64,000 bases of DNA, from the NCBI RefSeq assembly GCF_002929705.1, contig NZ_PJIN01000010.1, positions 1 through 64,000 of the forward strand, read 5' to 3'. The position numbers and the translations under genes were made by a program. Positions 15,404 to 24,900 of this stretch are shown one piece after another (the stretch's first letter is position 1; each line of letters begins with the position of its first letter). This DNA is from Arthrobacter sp. N199823 (GTDB lineage Bacteria > Actinomycetota > Actinomycetes > Actinomycetales > Micrococcaceae). The notes beneath the pieces were generated by a model. It searched no databases and was not told the origin of the DNA. It saw only the letters and a program-made list of their open reading frames with translations.

Positions 15404-17524
15404 ATGTCCACAGTGGCACGCCAGAGTTCCGATTACAGTGCACGCCATCTCTCTGTTCTGGAGGGGCTGGAGGCTGTGCGCAAGCGTCCAGGCATGTACA
15501 TCGGATCCACCGACTCTCGCGGACTGATGCACTGCTTGTGGGAGATCATTGATAATTCCGTCGATGAGGCGTTGGCCGGGTACGGCCAAAACATCACTGT
15601 GTTCCTTCACAGGGACTCTTCTGTAGAGGTTCACGACGACGGTCGCGGCATCCCCGTGGATGTGGAACCGAAAACCGGTCTCACCGGCCTGGAAGTTGTT
15701 CTGACCAAACTTCACGCCGGCGGCAAGTTCGGTGGCAGCTCCTACGCCGCCTCAGGTGGCCTCCACGGCGTGGGTGCCAGCGTTGTCAACGCGCTGTCCT
15801 CCCGCATGGACGCACAGGTTGACCGTGGCGGCAAGACCTACCAAATGAGCTTCCGTCGCGGCGAACCTGGACATTTCAAGGATGTGGGACGGACACTGAG
15901 TCCCGACGTTGCGTTCGAGCCGTTCACCAACGAGTCCAGCCTGGACATTGTTGGCACCACCAAGCGCGGTAAGACTGGCACGCGCATTCGCTACTGGGCC
16001 GACCGTCAAATCTTCACGGCAGATGCCAAGTTCTCTTACGAGGAACTCGTGGCCCGTGCCCGGCAAACCTCATTCCTGGTTCCCGGGCTGAAAATCAAAG
16101 TGGTTGACGAACGCCGGCTGCCCGGGACCCCGGGGGAATTTGCCACGCATGAAGAGATCTTCCACCACGATGGTGGCATCTCGGAATTTGTAGACTTCTT
16201 GTCCGTGGGTGGGGCAGTGACAGACATCTGGCGCCTTCAAGGCCACGGCACATTCACGGAAACCGTTCCGGTCCTGAACGCTGAAGGCCGGCTGGAAAGC
16301 ACGCCCATGGAACGTGACTGTGAAGTGGACATTGCCCTGCGCTGGGGTGTTGGTTACGACACCACCATGCGCAGCTTCGTCAACATCATTTCTACGCCCA
16401 AGGGCGGCCGCCACCAGGAAGGCTTCGAGCAGGCGCTCCTGAAGACGTTCCGTAAAGTCATCGAGACCAACGCCCGCAAGCTCAAGGCCGGTACCGACAA
16501 GGTTGAAAAAGACGATGTCATGGCGGGCATGACAGCTGTTTTGACTGTCCGGCTGGCTGAACCGCAATTCGAGGGTCAAACCAAGGAAATCCTAGGTACC
16601 CCAGCCGTGAAGGCCATCGTGGCCAAGGTGGTTGAGAAGGCACTGAAGGAGAACCTGGAATCCACGGCCCGCGCCGAAAAGGCCCAGTCCGCCCAGCTGC
16701 TTGAAAAAGTGGTTTCAGAGATGAAATCACGCATTTCGGCCCGCGTACACAAGGAAACCCAACGCCGCAAGAACGCGCTGGAGACCTCGTCCCTGCCTAC
16801 TAAGTTGGCTGATTGCCGCAGTACCGATGTCGCCAAGAGTGAGCTGTTCATCGTGGAGGGGGACAGCGCCTTGGGTACGGCGAAGATGGCGCGGTCCTCA
16901 GACTTCCAAGCGTTGCTGCCCATCCGTGGCAAGATCCTGAATGTGCAAAAGGCCTCCGTGGGTGACATGCTGGCCAACGCCGAATGTGCTGCCCTCATCC
17001 AGGTGGTGGGAGCCGGTTCGGGCCGTAGCTTTGACCTGTCCACGGCCCGCTACGGCAAGGTGATCCTGATGACCGATGCCGACGTTGACGGCGCCCACAT
17101 CCGCACACTGCTGCTCACCTTGTTCTTCCGCTACATGCGCCCCATGGTCGACGCCGGACGCGTCTTTGCCGCTGTCCCGCCCCTGCACCGGGTGGAGATC
17201 ATCAACTCCGGTACCAAGGCCAATGAGATGGTGTACACCTACTCCGAAAACGAGCTCCACACGCTGCTGGCCAAGCTGGACAAGGCTGGCAAGAAGCACA
17301 AGACCCCCATTCAGCGGTACAAGGGCCTCGGCGAAATGGACGCCGACCAGTTGGCGGAGACCACCATGGACCCGCGCCACCGCATGCTGCGCCGAGTGAC
17401 CAGCGCTGACGCGGACCGGGCCGAACACACCTTTGAACTTCTCATGGGATCCGACGTGGCTCCGCGTAAGGAATTCATTGTGGCCGGTAGCGAGCACTTG
17501 GACCAGGACCGCATCGACGCCTGA
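15404..17524 (+). CDS. parE: DNA topoisomerase IV subunit B (GyrB/ParE type)
   Basis: A 706-aa type IIA topoisomerase ATPase subunit. The GHKL ATPase motifs are DNSVDEAL, DDGRGIPV and GGLHGVGASVVNAL; the TOPRIM motifs are ELFIVEGDSALG and LMTDADVDGAHIR. The actinobacterial second GyrB-like protein carries EGDSALGTAK where true GyrB has EGDSAGG, which favours ParE over GyrB. Its partner ParC is at 33876-36536. AAGGAG lies 5 nt before the ATG. It would decatenate or relax DNA together with ParC. Calling it GyrB cannot be fully excluded without seeing the dnaA-gyrBA locus. Confidence 0.88.
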   Translation: MSTVARQSSDYSARHLSVLEGLEAVRKRPGMYIGSTDSRGLMHCLWEIIDNSVDEALAGYGQNITVFLHRDSSVEVHDDGRGIPVDVEPKTGLTGLEVVLTKLHAGGKFGGSSYAASGGLHGVGASVVNALSSRMDAQVDRGGKTYQMSFRRGEPGHFKDVGRTLSPDVAFEPFTNESSLDIVGTTKRGKTGTRIRYWADRQIFTADAKFSYEELVARARQTSFLVPGLKIKVVDERRLPGTPGEFATHEEIFHHDGGISEFVDFLSVGGAVTDIWRLQGHGTFTETVPVLNAEGRLESTPMERDCEVDIALRWGVGYDTTMRSFVNIISTPKGGRHQEGFEQALLKTFRKVIETNARKLKAGTDKVEKDDVMAGMTAVLTVRLAEPQFEGQTKEILGTPAVKAIVAKVVEKALKENLESTARAEKAQSAQLLEKVVSEMKSRISARVHKETQRRKNALETSSLPTKLADCRSTDVAKSELFIVEGDSALGTAKMARSSDFQALLPIRGKILNVQKASVGDMLANAECAALIQVVGAGSGRSFDLSTARYGKVILMTDADVDGAHIRTLLLTLFFRYMRPMVDAGRVFAAVPPLHRVEIINSGTKANEMVYTYSENELHTLLAKLDKAGKKHKTPIQRYKGLGEMDADQLAETTMDPRHRMLRRVTSADADRAEHTFELLMGSDVAPRKEFIVAGSEHLDQDRIDA

Positions 17525-17583
17525 TGCATGCTCTGGCATTTGCCGTCTAGTGGGTGTGGGCGGCTGTGTTGAGTCCGGTGCGC

Positions 17584-18534
17584 TTAGGGCATGATGCCCG
17601 GCACTAGCAGCAGCGCCGTGGGGATGGCGAGCAGCAACAGGGCCCCGGCCATGATCAGGCCCTGCGCAATGGCAGAGAGCGCCGGTGCAGGGTTCAGTAA
17701 TTTGCTGAGCCGGGCAGAGGTGGTGCCGGGCGTATCAATTTGTGCTCCGTTACCGGCCATCAATGAATCTGCCGGAACTTGAGCTGAGCCGCTGGCCACC
17801 AAGGCGATGGCTGTCACTAAGGTGGGCTTGTCGACGGAACGCAAGGCCACGTCGTCGGCCATTATTTCTATCAGCGAAGACACCGCTTGCTGCGCAAGTT
17901 TTGAGGTGGGCAGCCACGGCAGCGCAGAGCGCCATGCGGCAAAGGCCCACAGCAGCAGATGGTGACGCTGGGCCAGATGGGTTTGTTCGTGCAGCAACAC
18001 AGCACGCAGTTCCTCGGGGGAGAGCAGCTCCAGCAAACCCTCGGACAGGACCGTGACGGAGCGCGAACCCCCGGGCAAGCAGTAGGCCACTGGCGCCTGA
18101 TGGTTGATGACCAGGGTGCGCGGTCGGTCGCTGGAGGGTGAGCTGAGAACGTTCAGGAGGTCCCGGTGGCGGCGGCGTTGGCGTTGAATGCGGAAGTAGG
18201 TGAGCCAGAGCGTGAAGACCAGATGAGCCGAAAGTAGGGCGGCGGCGCTCAGGGCGAAGGCATGCAATACGCCCAAAGTGTCCAGCGATTCCTGCCCTAA
18301 AAAAACCCGGAACAGGCCTTGGAGGCCGCTCGCCAGGTTCTCACCCAGCGGCACCAGCCCATAGCAAAGCATCGCCCCGATCATGGACAGTCCACCAGCT
18401 AGGGCGATGGACTGCCACAACACCATGGCAGCAAAGGGTGCCCGGGCCGGCCACGTAGCGCGGGAAAGAAAAACCGGCACGGGCCACGCCAAGACCACGG
18501 CTAGGGCGGCAAGCAGCCACGACGTCCAGAACAT
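17584..18534 (-). CDS. M56 family membrane metallopeptidase (BlaR1-like, no sensor domain)
   Basis: A 316-aa membrane protein with hydrophobic helices at about 1-22, 35-60, 88-113 and 285-312. The gluzincin-type HEQTH (H182, E183, H186) and a downstream EIMADD (E223) give the zinc site. BlaR1/MecR1 proteins continue with an extracellular penicillin-binding domain; this one stops after the last helix, so a beta-lactam signal is unlikely. By family logic it should trigger loss of the partner BlaI-type repressor upon an unknown membrane or envelope signal. It lies 53 bp downstream of blaI on the same strand. Confidence 0.85.
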   Translation of the reverse strand: MFWTSWLLAALAVVLAWPVPVFLSRATWPARAPFAAMVLWQSIALAGGLSMIGAMLCYGLVPLGENLASGLQGLFRVFLGQESLDTLGVLHAFALSAAALLSAHLVFTLWLTYFRIQRQRRRHRDLLNVLSSPSSDRPRTLVINHQAPVAYCLPGGSRSVTVLSEGLLELLSPEELRAVLLHEQTHLAQRHHLLLWAFAAWRSALPWLPTSKLAQQAVSSLIEIMADDVALRSVDKPTLVTAIALVASGSAQVPADSLMAGNGAQIDTPGTTSARLSKLLNPAPALSAIAQGLIMAGALLLLAIPTALLLVPGIMP

Positions 18535-18587
18535 GATTTACAACTTACCGTCTTCGGCGCCGGTCCGGGCAGCCGTGCCTGCAAATG

Positions 18588-18962
18588 TTAGGAGCGTCCC
18601 AGAAGCTCGCGCAGTGTCTGCGCCTCACCAGCACTCACGGTGCCAATGAAACGCGCCAAGACGGCTTCGCGGTCCGGGGCAGAGCCCAGAACTTCGAGCA
18701 TCAGCTCGGCCGTGTGCTCTTCGCGGCTCGTGACGGCGCGGTAGCGGTGCGGGCGTGAGGCGCGTTCACGCTCAACCAAGCCCTTCTTCTCCAGCCGCGA
18801 CAGCACGGTCAGGACCGTGGTGACAGCCAGCGGGCGCGATTCCACGTTGTCCTCTGAGGTCCGCTGCGAGAGCAAATCACGCAGCGTATTGGCCGTAATG
18901 GCCTCCTGATGCTTCCACAGCAGGTCCATGACGGCTCTTTCTAAATCTCCAAGCGTTGCCAT
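18588..18962 (-). CDS. BlaI/MecI/CopY family transcriptional repressor
   Basis: A 124-aa dimeric winged-helix repressor: LGDLERAVMDLLWK at the N-terminus, the recognition region TTVLTVLSRLEKKGLVERE and a C-terminal dimerisation tail (EAQTLRELLGRS). The ATG at 18962 is chosen because GAGGA precedes it; a TTG lies one codon earlier. It is the first gene of a blaI-M56 pair and is divergent from cydA. Inverted repeats of BlaI type (TACA-N3-TGTA core) sit on the cydA promoter, so control of cyd is a good inference. Autoregulation is likely but its site is less clear. Confidence 0.88.
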   Translation of the reverse strand: MATLGDLERAVMDLLWKHQEAITANTLRDLLSQRTSEDNVESRPLAVTTVLTVLSRLEKKGLVERERASRPHRYRAVTSREEHTAELMLEVLGSAPDREAVLARFIGTVSAGEAQTLRELLGRS

Positions 18963-18975
18963 CAAAATCCTCTAC

Positions 18976-18990
18976 TTAACTGCATGTTAA
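18976..18990. promoter_or_regulatory. Inverted repeat in the blaI leader
   Basis: TTAACTGCATGTTAA (arms TTAAC/GTTAA), 13 bp upstream of the blaI start. It is not the same sequence as the cyd operators, so it may bind another regulator. Confidence 0.3.
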
Positions 18991-19064
18991 CCACAACTAT
19001 CAACACATCATCAAAAAAAACTCAGACTACGCCAAGTATGCGTACGTGACTAAATATACAGCTT

Positions 19065-19094
19065 TTGACAGCAATGTTCTACACAGGGTAGAAC
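19065..19094 (+). promoter_or_regulatory. cydA promoter
   Basis: TTGACA (19065-19070) and TAGAAC (19089-19094) with an 18-nt spacer. The first operator overlaps the spacer and -10 box and the second lies at the expected transcription start, a typical repression layout. Confidence 0.5.
19077..19093. promoter_or_regulatory. Operator 1 at the cydA promoter (BlaI-like)
   Basis: TTCTACACAGGGTAGAA: arms TTCTAC/GTAGAA, 17 bp. Its centre is 24 bp from that of operator 2, so both lie on nearly the same DNA face or about two turns apart. Confidence 0.55.
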
Positions 19095-19100
19095 TTAAAC

Positions 19101-19117
19101 TTCTACATGATGTAGAA
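19101..19117. promoter_or_regulatory. Operator 2 at the cydA promoter (BlaI-like)
   Basis: TTCTACATGATGTAGAA: perfect 7-bp arms TTCTACA/TGTAGAA around 3 nt. It contains the TACA...TGTA core typical of BlaI/MecI sites and lies about 45 bp before the cydA start. Confidence 0.6.
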
Positions 19118-19161
19118 AGTGTTGCTCAGCGTGAATGTATTTCGTGGACGAGGGGAAAATT

Positions 19162-20748
19162 GTGGAAGCTCTGGACATAGCCAGATGGCAGTTCGGAATA
19201 GTGACGGTTTACCACTTTCTGATGGTGCCGCTCACTATTGGGCTCGGTACACTCGTGGCAATTCTGCAGACCAGGTGGCACCGCACCGGCAACGAGGCCT
19301 ATCTGCGCATGACCAAGTTCTGGGGCAAGCTGTTCCTGATCAACTTCATCATGGGCGTGGCCACAGGCATTGTCCAGGAGTTCCAATTCGGCATGGCCTG
19401 GAGCGAATACAGCCGATTCGTGGGTGATGTTTTCGGAGCCCCTCTGGCCATGGAGGCCCTACTGGCCTTCTTCGTGGAATCCACATTCCTAGGCTTGTGG
19501 ATCTTCGGCTGGAAAAAGCTCCCCGCCAAGGTTCACTTGGCCTGCCTCTGGATCGCTGTGGCAGGATCCATTGTCTCGGCGTATTTCATCCTCGTTGCCA
19601 ACTCCTGGATGCAGCACCCCGTGGGAGTGGAAATGCTCGACGGACGCCCCGTCATGGTTGACGCCTGGGCTGTCTTCACCAACAACACAGCGCTCGTGGC
19701 GTTCTTCCACACCATCACTGGAGCCTTGGCCGTAGCCGGCGGCTTTTTGCTAGGCATCTCCTGGTACCACCTGTGGCGCCGCCGCAAAGACGGCATCGAC
19801 ACGGTGGACGCCACAGGCCGCGTCATCGTGGGCGAGTCCGCCACCATTCCGGGCCGCGACAAGAAGGACCACTCCGTCTGGATCAAATCGCTGCGCTTTG
19901 GTGCGGTGGTGGCCATGATCGCTTTTGCCGGCTCCGCAATCTCGGGGGACTTGTCGGGCAAGCTCATGTTTGAACAGCAGCCCATGAAAATGGCCGCCGC
20001 CGAGGCTGCCTGCCACGACGGAACCGGCTTCTCCATCCTCTCCGTTGGCGATCTGGGGGCCAAGGACTGCTCCGATGTTGTTGCCGTCATGGAAGTTCCC
20101 GGTCTGCTCTCCTTCTTGGCGCACAACGATTTCACCACTGAAATCAAGGGCGTGAACACCCTGGTTCCCGAATACCAAGCGAAGTACGGCAAGTACCTGC
20201 CCAACGATCCCATGTACGGCTCCATGGCCGGAACTGAAATCAATTACGTCCCGATCATGCCTGTCACTTACTGGGGATTCCGCATGATGATCGGCTTCGG
20301 CGGGGTGGCCGCTGCGGCCGCTGCCGTGGCGCTGTGGGCCACCCGCAAGGGCACCGTTCCGCGCTCCAAGGGACTCATGCGCCTGGCGCTCGTGGGAATC
20401 CTTGCCCCGTTTGGTGCCAATGCCGCCGGCTGGATCTTTACCGAGATGGGCCGCCAACCCTTCGTCGTGGCACCCAATCCCTCTATGACAGGCATTGATC
20501 AAGTGTTCATGTTCACGGCCTCAGCAGTCTCACCCGGGGTGTCGGCCGGGGAAGTCATCTTCTCCCTCGTGGCATTGACCAGCGTCTACGCCGTGCTGCT
20601 CGTGGTGGAGGTGATCCTGCTGACTAAGTACATCCGCGGCGGGGTGGTCTCGGCCATGCCGGAGCTGGACCAGACCAAAAAGACGGACGACGGCGGCCGC
20701 GGCCCGGGCGGGGAGGCGGACGACGATGTCCTTGCGTTTGCGTATTGA
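19162..20748 (+). CDS. cydA: Cytochrome bd ubiquinol/menaquinol oxidase subunit I
   Basis: The heme-carrying subunit of the high-affinity bd oxidase, which passes quinol electrons to O2 in the membrane. ALDIARWQFG at the N-terminus holds the heme b595 His/helix region, the EMGRQPFVV motif marks the family, and the Q-loop between helices 6 and 7 is short to medium. The GTG at 19162 is preferred (528 aa): GAGGGG lies 6 nt upstream and the protein then begins VEALDIARWQ; an upstream in-frame ATG at 19135 would add nine unconserved residues. Its promoter carries two BlaI-like operators. cydB follows after 68 bp. Confidence 0.93.
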   Translation: MEALDIARWQFGIVTVYHFLMVPLTIGLGTLVAILQTRWHRTGNEAYLRMTKFWGKLFLINFIMGVATGIVQEFQFGMAWSEYSRFVGDVFGAPLAMEALLAFFVESTFLGLWIFGWKKLPAKVHLACLWIAVAGSIVSAYFILVANSWMQHPVGVEMLDGRPVMVDAWAVFTNNTALVAFFHTITGALAVAGGFLLGISWYHLWRRRKDGIDTVDATGRVIVGESATIPGRDKKDHSVWIKSLRFGAVVAMIAFAGSAISGDLSGKLMFEQQPMKMAAAEAACHDGTGFSILSVGDLGAKDCSDVVAVMEVPGLLSFLAHNDFTTEIKGVNTLVPEYQAKYGKYLPNDPMYGSMAGTEINYVPIMPVTYWGFRMMIGFGGVAAAAAAVALWATRKGTVPRSKGLMRLALVGILAPFGANAAGWIFTEMGRQPFVVAPNPSMTGIDQVFMFTASAVSPGVSAGEVIFSLVALTSVYAVLLVVEVILLTKYIRGGVVSAMPELDQTKKTDDGGRGPGGEADDDVLAFAY

Positions 20749-20816
20749 CCCTGTGGACGCCGGCCCGCGAAGCGCCGCACCTGCCCTGACGAGCTGCTGG
20801 AACTAAAGGACTACTC

Positions 20817-21917
20817 ATGGATTTTCTGCCTACTTTATGGTTCATACTCATTGCCGTGCTGTGGATCGGCTACCTCTTCCTGGAGGGCTTTGACCTGGGC
20901 GTCGGCATCCTCATGAAGACGTTCGCCCGTGGTGAGAAGGAACGCCGCGTCCTCTTGAACACCGTGGGGCCAGTCTGGGACGGCAACGAGGTATGGCTCC
21001 TTACCGCCGGCGGAGCAACGTTTGCCGCCTTCCCGTTCTGGTACGCGTCACTGTTCTCAGCACTGTATATCCCGCTAGTCTTTGTCCTCTTGGCATTGAT
21101 CTTCCGTGCCGTGGCCTTTGAATACCGCGGAAAAATTCACTCCGACACGTGGCGCACCACGTGGGACTGGGCCATCGCCGTCGGATCCTTCATTGCGGCC
21201 TTCGGCATCGGCGCCATGCTTGCGCTGACCACCACGGGGCTGCCACTGAATGCCAACGGCGACCGCGTGGGCGGGCCCTTCGCCTGGTTCAGCTGGTTCG
21301 CGATCCTGGGCGGGCTTGCCGTTGTCGGGTTTGCGCTCATCCACGCCGCAGCCTTTGTGGCCCTGAAGACCGATGGCGACATCCGCCACCGTGCCCGCCG
21401 TCTCGTGGGGCGGTGGATGCCTGTGGGGCTGGCGCCCATGGCCGTCTGGGCCATTGCCGTGGCCCTGCAGAATGGCAAATGGTTCAGCTGGCTCCTCATA
21501 GCTCTCGCCGTGGTTGCCGCCTGTGTTTCCTGGGCCGCCAATAGGGCCGGCCGCGAAGGCTTTAGCTTCCTGTCCATGGGTGTGTTCCTGGTGGCCGGTG
21601 CTGCGGCCATCTTCAGTGCCGCCTACCCGGTGGTGCTGCCCTCCACCTTGAACCCGCTTTGGAACTTGACGGTTGAGAATGCGTCATCCTCGAGCTACAC
21701 CCTGCGCTTGATGTCGATCGTTGCAGCGGTTGGTGTGCCGCTCGTGCTGGCCTACCAGGCGTGGACCTACTGGATTTTCCGCAAGCGCATCTCCGTGGCT
21801 CACCTGCCGGAACCGCACGACTTTGCCGCCGCCGTCGGACATGACGGCGCTAAGAAGGCCCCGGAGCCCGCAACGGCGGGCGCGGCAGGACCCGCAACCC
21901 CGGGCGGTGACTCCTAA
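20817..21917 (+). CDS. cydB: Cytochrome bd oxidase subunit II
   Basis: A 366-aa polytopic membrane protein paired with CydA. The start MDFLPTLWFILIAVLWIGYLF and the conserved FDLGVGIL and GPVWDGNEVWLLTAGGATFAAFP segments are CydB hallmarks. Eight to nine helices are seen, with a short Ala/Pro-rich tail. The stop codon is 1 bp before the cydDC ATG, so it is cotranscribed. AACTAAAGGA lies upstream of the ATG. Confidence 0.94.
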   Translation: MDFLPTLWFILIAVLWIGYLFLEGFDLGVGILMKTFARGEKERRVLLNTVGPVWDGNEVWLLTAGGATFAAFPFWYASLFSALYIPLVFVLLALIFRAVAFEYRGKIHSDTWRTTWDWAIAVGSFIAAFGIGAMLALTTTGLPLNANGDRVGGPFAWFSWFAILGGLAVVGFALIHAAAFVALKTDGDIRHRARRLVGRWMPVGLAPMAVWAIAVALQNGKWFSWLLIALAVVAACVSWAANRAGREGFSFLSMGVFLVAGAAAIFSAAYPVVLPSTLNPLWNLTVENASSSSYTLRLMSIVAAVGVPLVLAYQAWTYWIFRKRISVAHLPEPHDFAAAVGHDGAKKAPEPATAGAAGPATPGGDS

Positions 21918-21918
21918 C

Positions 21919-24900
21919 ATGGGCATGCGACCCACACTCCCTCCCGGCAACTCCACCAAGCTGGCCTTGGCAGGCCTGGGCGGGCTGGCAGCCCTCAAGG
22001 CCGTGGGCCTGGTCCTGGGCCTGGGCGCCCTGGCCCACGCACTGGCTCAATGGGCTGGTGGCCACGAACTCGATAGCACCAAGTTGTTGGTGCAGGGGAG
22101 TGTGGGTGCCTGCCTGCTCGGTGTGGCTGTCTGGGGTCAGGCAATTCTGGCCCGCCGTGCCGCATTGGGCGTCAAGGAAGAACTGCGGGCCAAGCTCGTG
22201 GCCCACCGACTAGACCGGCGCAACGCCGGGCAGGGCGGTGCCGTGGGTGCCGAAGGAATGCTGGCCAGCCGCGGTCTGGACGGGCTCGATAACTACTTCG
22301 CCACGTATCTTCCAGCGTTGGTCAGCTGTGCCGTGCTGCCACTCCTGCTGGGAATCCAAATTCTCATTTCCGATTGGGTCAGTGCCCTGATTGTGGTGCT
22401 CACGCTGCCGCTGGTGCCGGTGTTCATGATCCTGATTGGCTTCCACACCCAGGAACGTGTGGAGGCTGCTGCCAGCGGTTTGGACAGGCTTTCCAATCAC
22501 CTTCTTGAACTGGCCCGCGGGCTGCCTGTCCTGGTGGGTCTGCGCCGAGCCTCCGCGCAACGCAAGGCTCTGGCCGACGTCTGCGAGGCGTACCGCAAAT
22601 CCACCATGGCCACCCTGCGCACCGCGTTCCTATCCTCCATGGCCCTGGAACTCATTAGCACCATCTCCGTTGCCGTGGTTGCCGTGTTCATTGGAGTGCG
22701 ATTGGTCGCTGGCGATATGACACTGGAAGCCGGGTTGCTGGCGCTCATGCTGGCTCCCGAATGCTTCCGCCCACTGCGCGATCTCGGCGCAGCACACCAC
22801 GGCAGCGAGGACGGGGTGGAAGCTTTGCGCCGCACCACTGACATTCTCGACGCCGGATCCGCCTCACAGCTTGCCGCCCCGTGCGCCGCCGGTTCCGTGC
22901 TGGATGCCCGCGAGTTCAGCGTTCGCTATCCCGGGCGGAGCGAGGCGGCCGTTGCAGGCTTTAGCGCAACTCTGGCGCCGGGCGAAGCGCTGGTCCTGGC
23001 CACGGCCAGTGGAACCGGAAAATCGACCATTCTGGCCGCACTGGCCGGCATCCTTCCCACTTCCGGCGAGCATGGCGCCGTCGTGGGTGGACAGCTGGCC
23101 GTGCGCAACTCGGACACGGTGGTCTTTGTCTCGCAACACCCAGCCTTCACCGAGGCGACAGTCGCCGAAGAGGTGGCGCTCTATGCGGCCGGCCCGAACC
23201 AGCTGGACGTGGGCCAGACTGACATTGCCACGGCACTCGCCTCGGTCAATGCTGGTCATTTGGCCCACCGCGGGGTGGTTGATTGCAGCCCTGGAGAACT
23301 CCGCCGCGTTGCCGTGGCCCGCGCCTTGGCCCGAATCGCTGTGGACCCAGCCGTGGACCTGGCACTTTTCGATGAGCCCACTGCTCATCTAGATCCCGTC
23401 TCTGCACAGGCCGTGCGGCAGGAACTGGCACAGCTGCGGGGGAGCGTAGCCGTTGTTGTGGCGACACACGACACCCTTTTGGCAGCCCTCTTGGGAGGGC
23501 GTGGGCTGGATGAAGAGTCAGCGGCGGCCACCACCTCGAATCGTGATGAGCTCACCCTCGCGGACCGAACATTCCTGGATTCAAACGCAGTGGCCTCCGC
23601 AACCCCGTCAGTAGTTGGCATGCCCTCGGCGGCGAGTGTCACTGAAGCTCCCGCCCGTTTCAAGTTGAGGTACTTGCGCCACCTGCCGCTGCGCTCATCA
23701 CGGTTTGCGGCCGGTGTGCTGGTCTCTGCCTTGGCAACGCTCAGCGCCGCAGCCCTGTCCGGCATCTCCGGCTGGCTCATTGTGTGGGCCGCGGCCCAAC
23801 CTCCTATCCTGTACCTGCTGACACTGATTGTTGGTGTGCGTGCCTTTGGCATTGGCCGCTCGGTGCTGCGCTACTCCGAGCGCCTGCTCACCCACGACGC
23901 CGTGTTCCGCTGGGCCGCCGAATTGCGCCTGAAACTCTGGGATTCGCTGGGTTCCTCCGTGGTGCATTGGGGCCGGCTAACCCGCTCCGGCGGTGCCCTG
24001 GGGACTCTGGTGGCCGACGTCGATGAACTGCGCGACGCCGTTCCTCGCGCCGTGGTTCCCATACCGTCAGCCATTATTTCTTACGGCGCGGTGCTGTTCA
24101 CGGTGAACATTTTAGTTCCCGAAGCCACCGGCGTGGTCTTGCTTCTTGGCTTCCTTGCATTAGTGCTGCTCCCCGTAGTGGTTCTGGCGGCACAGCGACG
24201 AGCCTCGGCAGCCACCGCTGTGCACCGAATCTGGTTGGCTGAACGGGCCACCACGCTCTTTGCCGCTGCAGGCCAGCTGACGGCCAATGGTTTGGGCAAG
24301 TCCCAAGCCCAACGCTTCAGCACTGCCGATGTGGCCGTGGCGAAGCCGCTGCGCCGGCTCGCCTGGGCCGACGGTTTGGGTCAGGGCACCATAAGCTTCC
24401 TGACAGCCCTGGCCTCTGTGGCGGCGGCACTCATCGCCATCGGAGCTGGCGTGGACCCCCGCGCCGCAGCCGTCGCAGCACTTCTCATGCTGGCTTTGGC
24501 CGAACCGCTGGGCCAATACATTGAAGCCGTCAGCGCACTCCCGGCACTGGCGGCCTTGATGAACCGGACGCTGCCACTACTGGACGCTCCTGCCACCGTC
24601 CATCCGGATATGGAAACTGCCGCAGGCACGGAAAGCGTCACGTCGTTGGACGTTGTGGACGTCACGGCCCGCTACCCCAACACGGCTGAGCCCGTTTTCA
24701 CCGGCCTCACTGGCGGCACGCAGCGCGGACACTGGTGGAGTGTCAGCGGCCCCTCCGGCTCCGGAAAGTCCACGCTGCTGGCAGTTTTGCTGGGCTTCCT
24801 AAAGCCGGAATTGGGGCGCTATCTGCTCAACGAGCGGCCAGCCGGACCCGAAACGCTGGCCAAGATCGCCTGGTGCCCGCAGGACGCCTACTTGTTCAAC

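Noticed and set aside
15404..17524. Identity as DNA gyrase subunit B
   Set aside because: The TOPRIM motif reads EGDSALG instead of EGDSAGG, recF/dnaA are not adjacent, and the partner at 33876-36536 lacks a GyrA box, so ParE is favoured.
21721..21918. Upstream extension of cydDC into cydB
   Set aside because: The frame overlaps cydB by 197 bp without homology; the ATG at 21919 follows the cydB stop by 1 bp.
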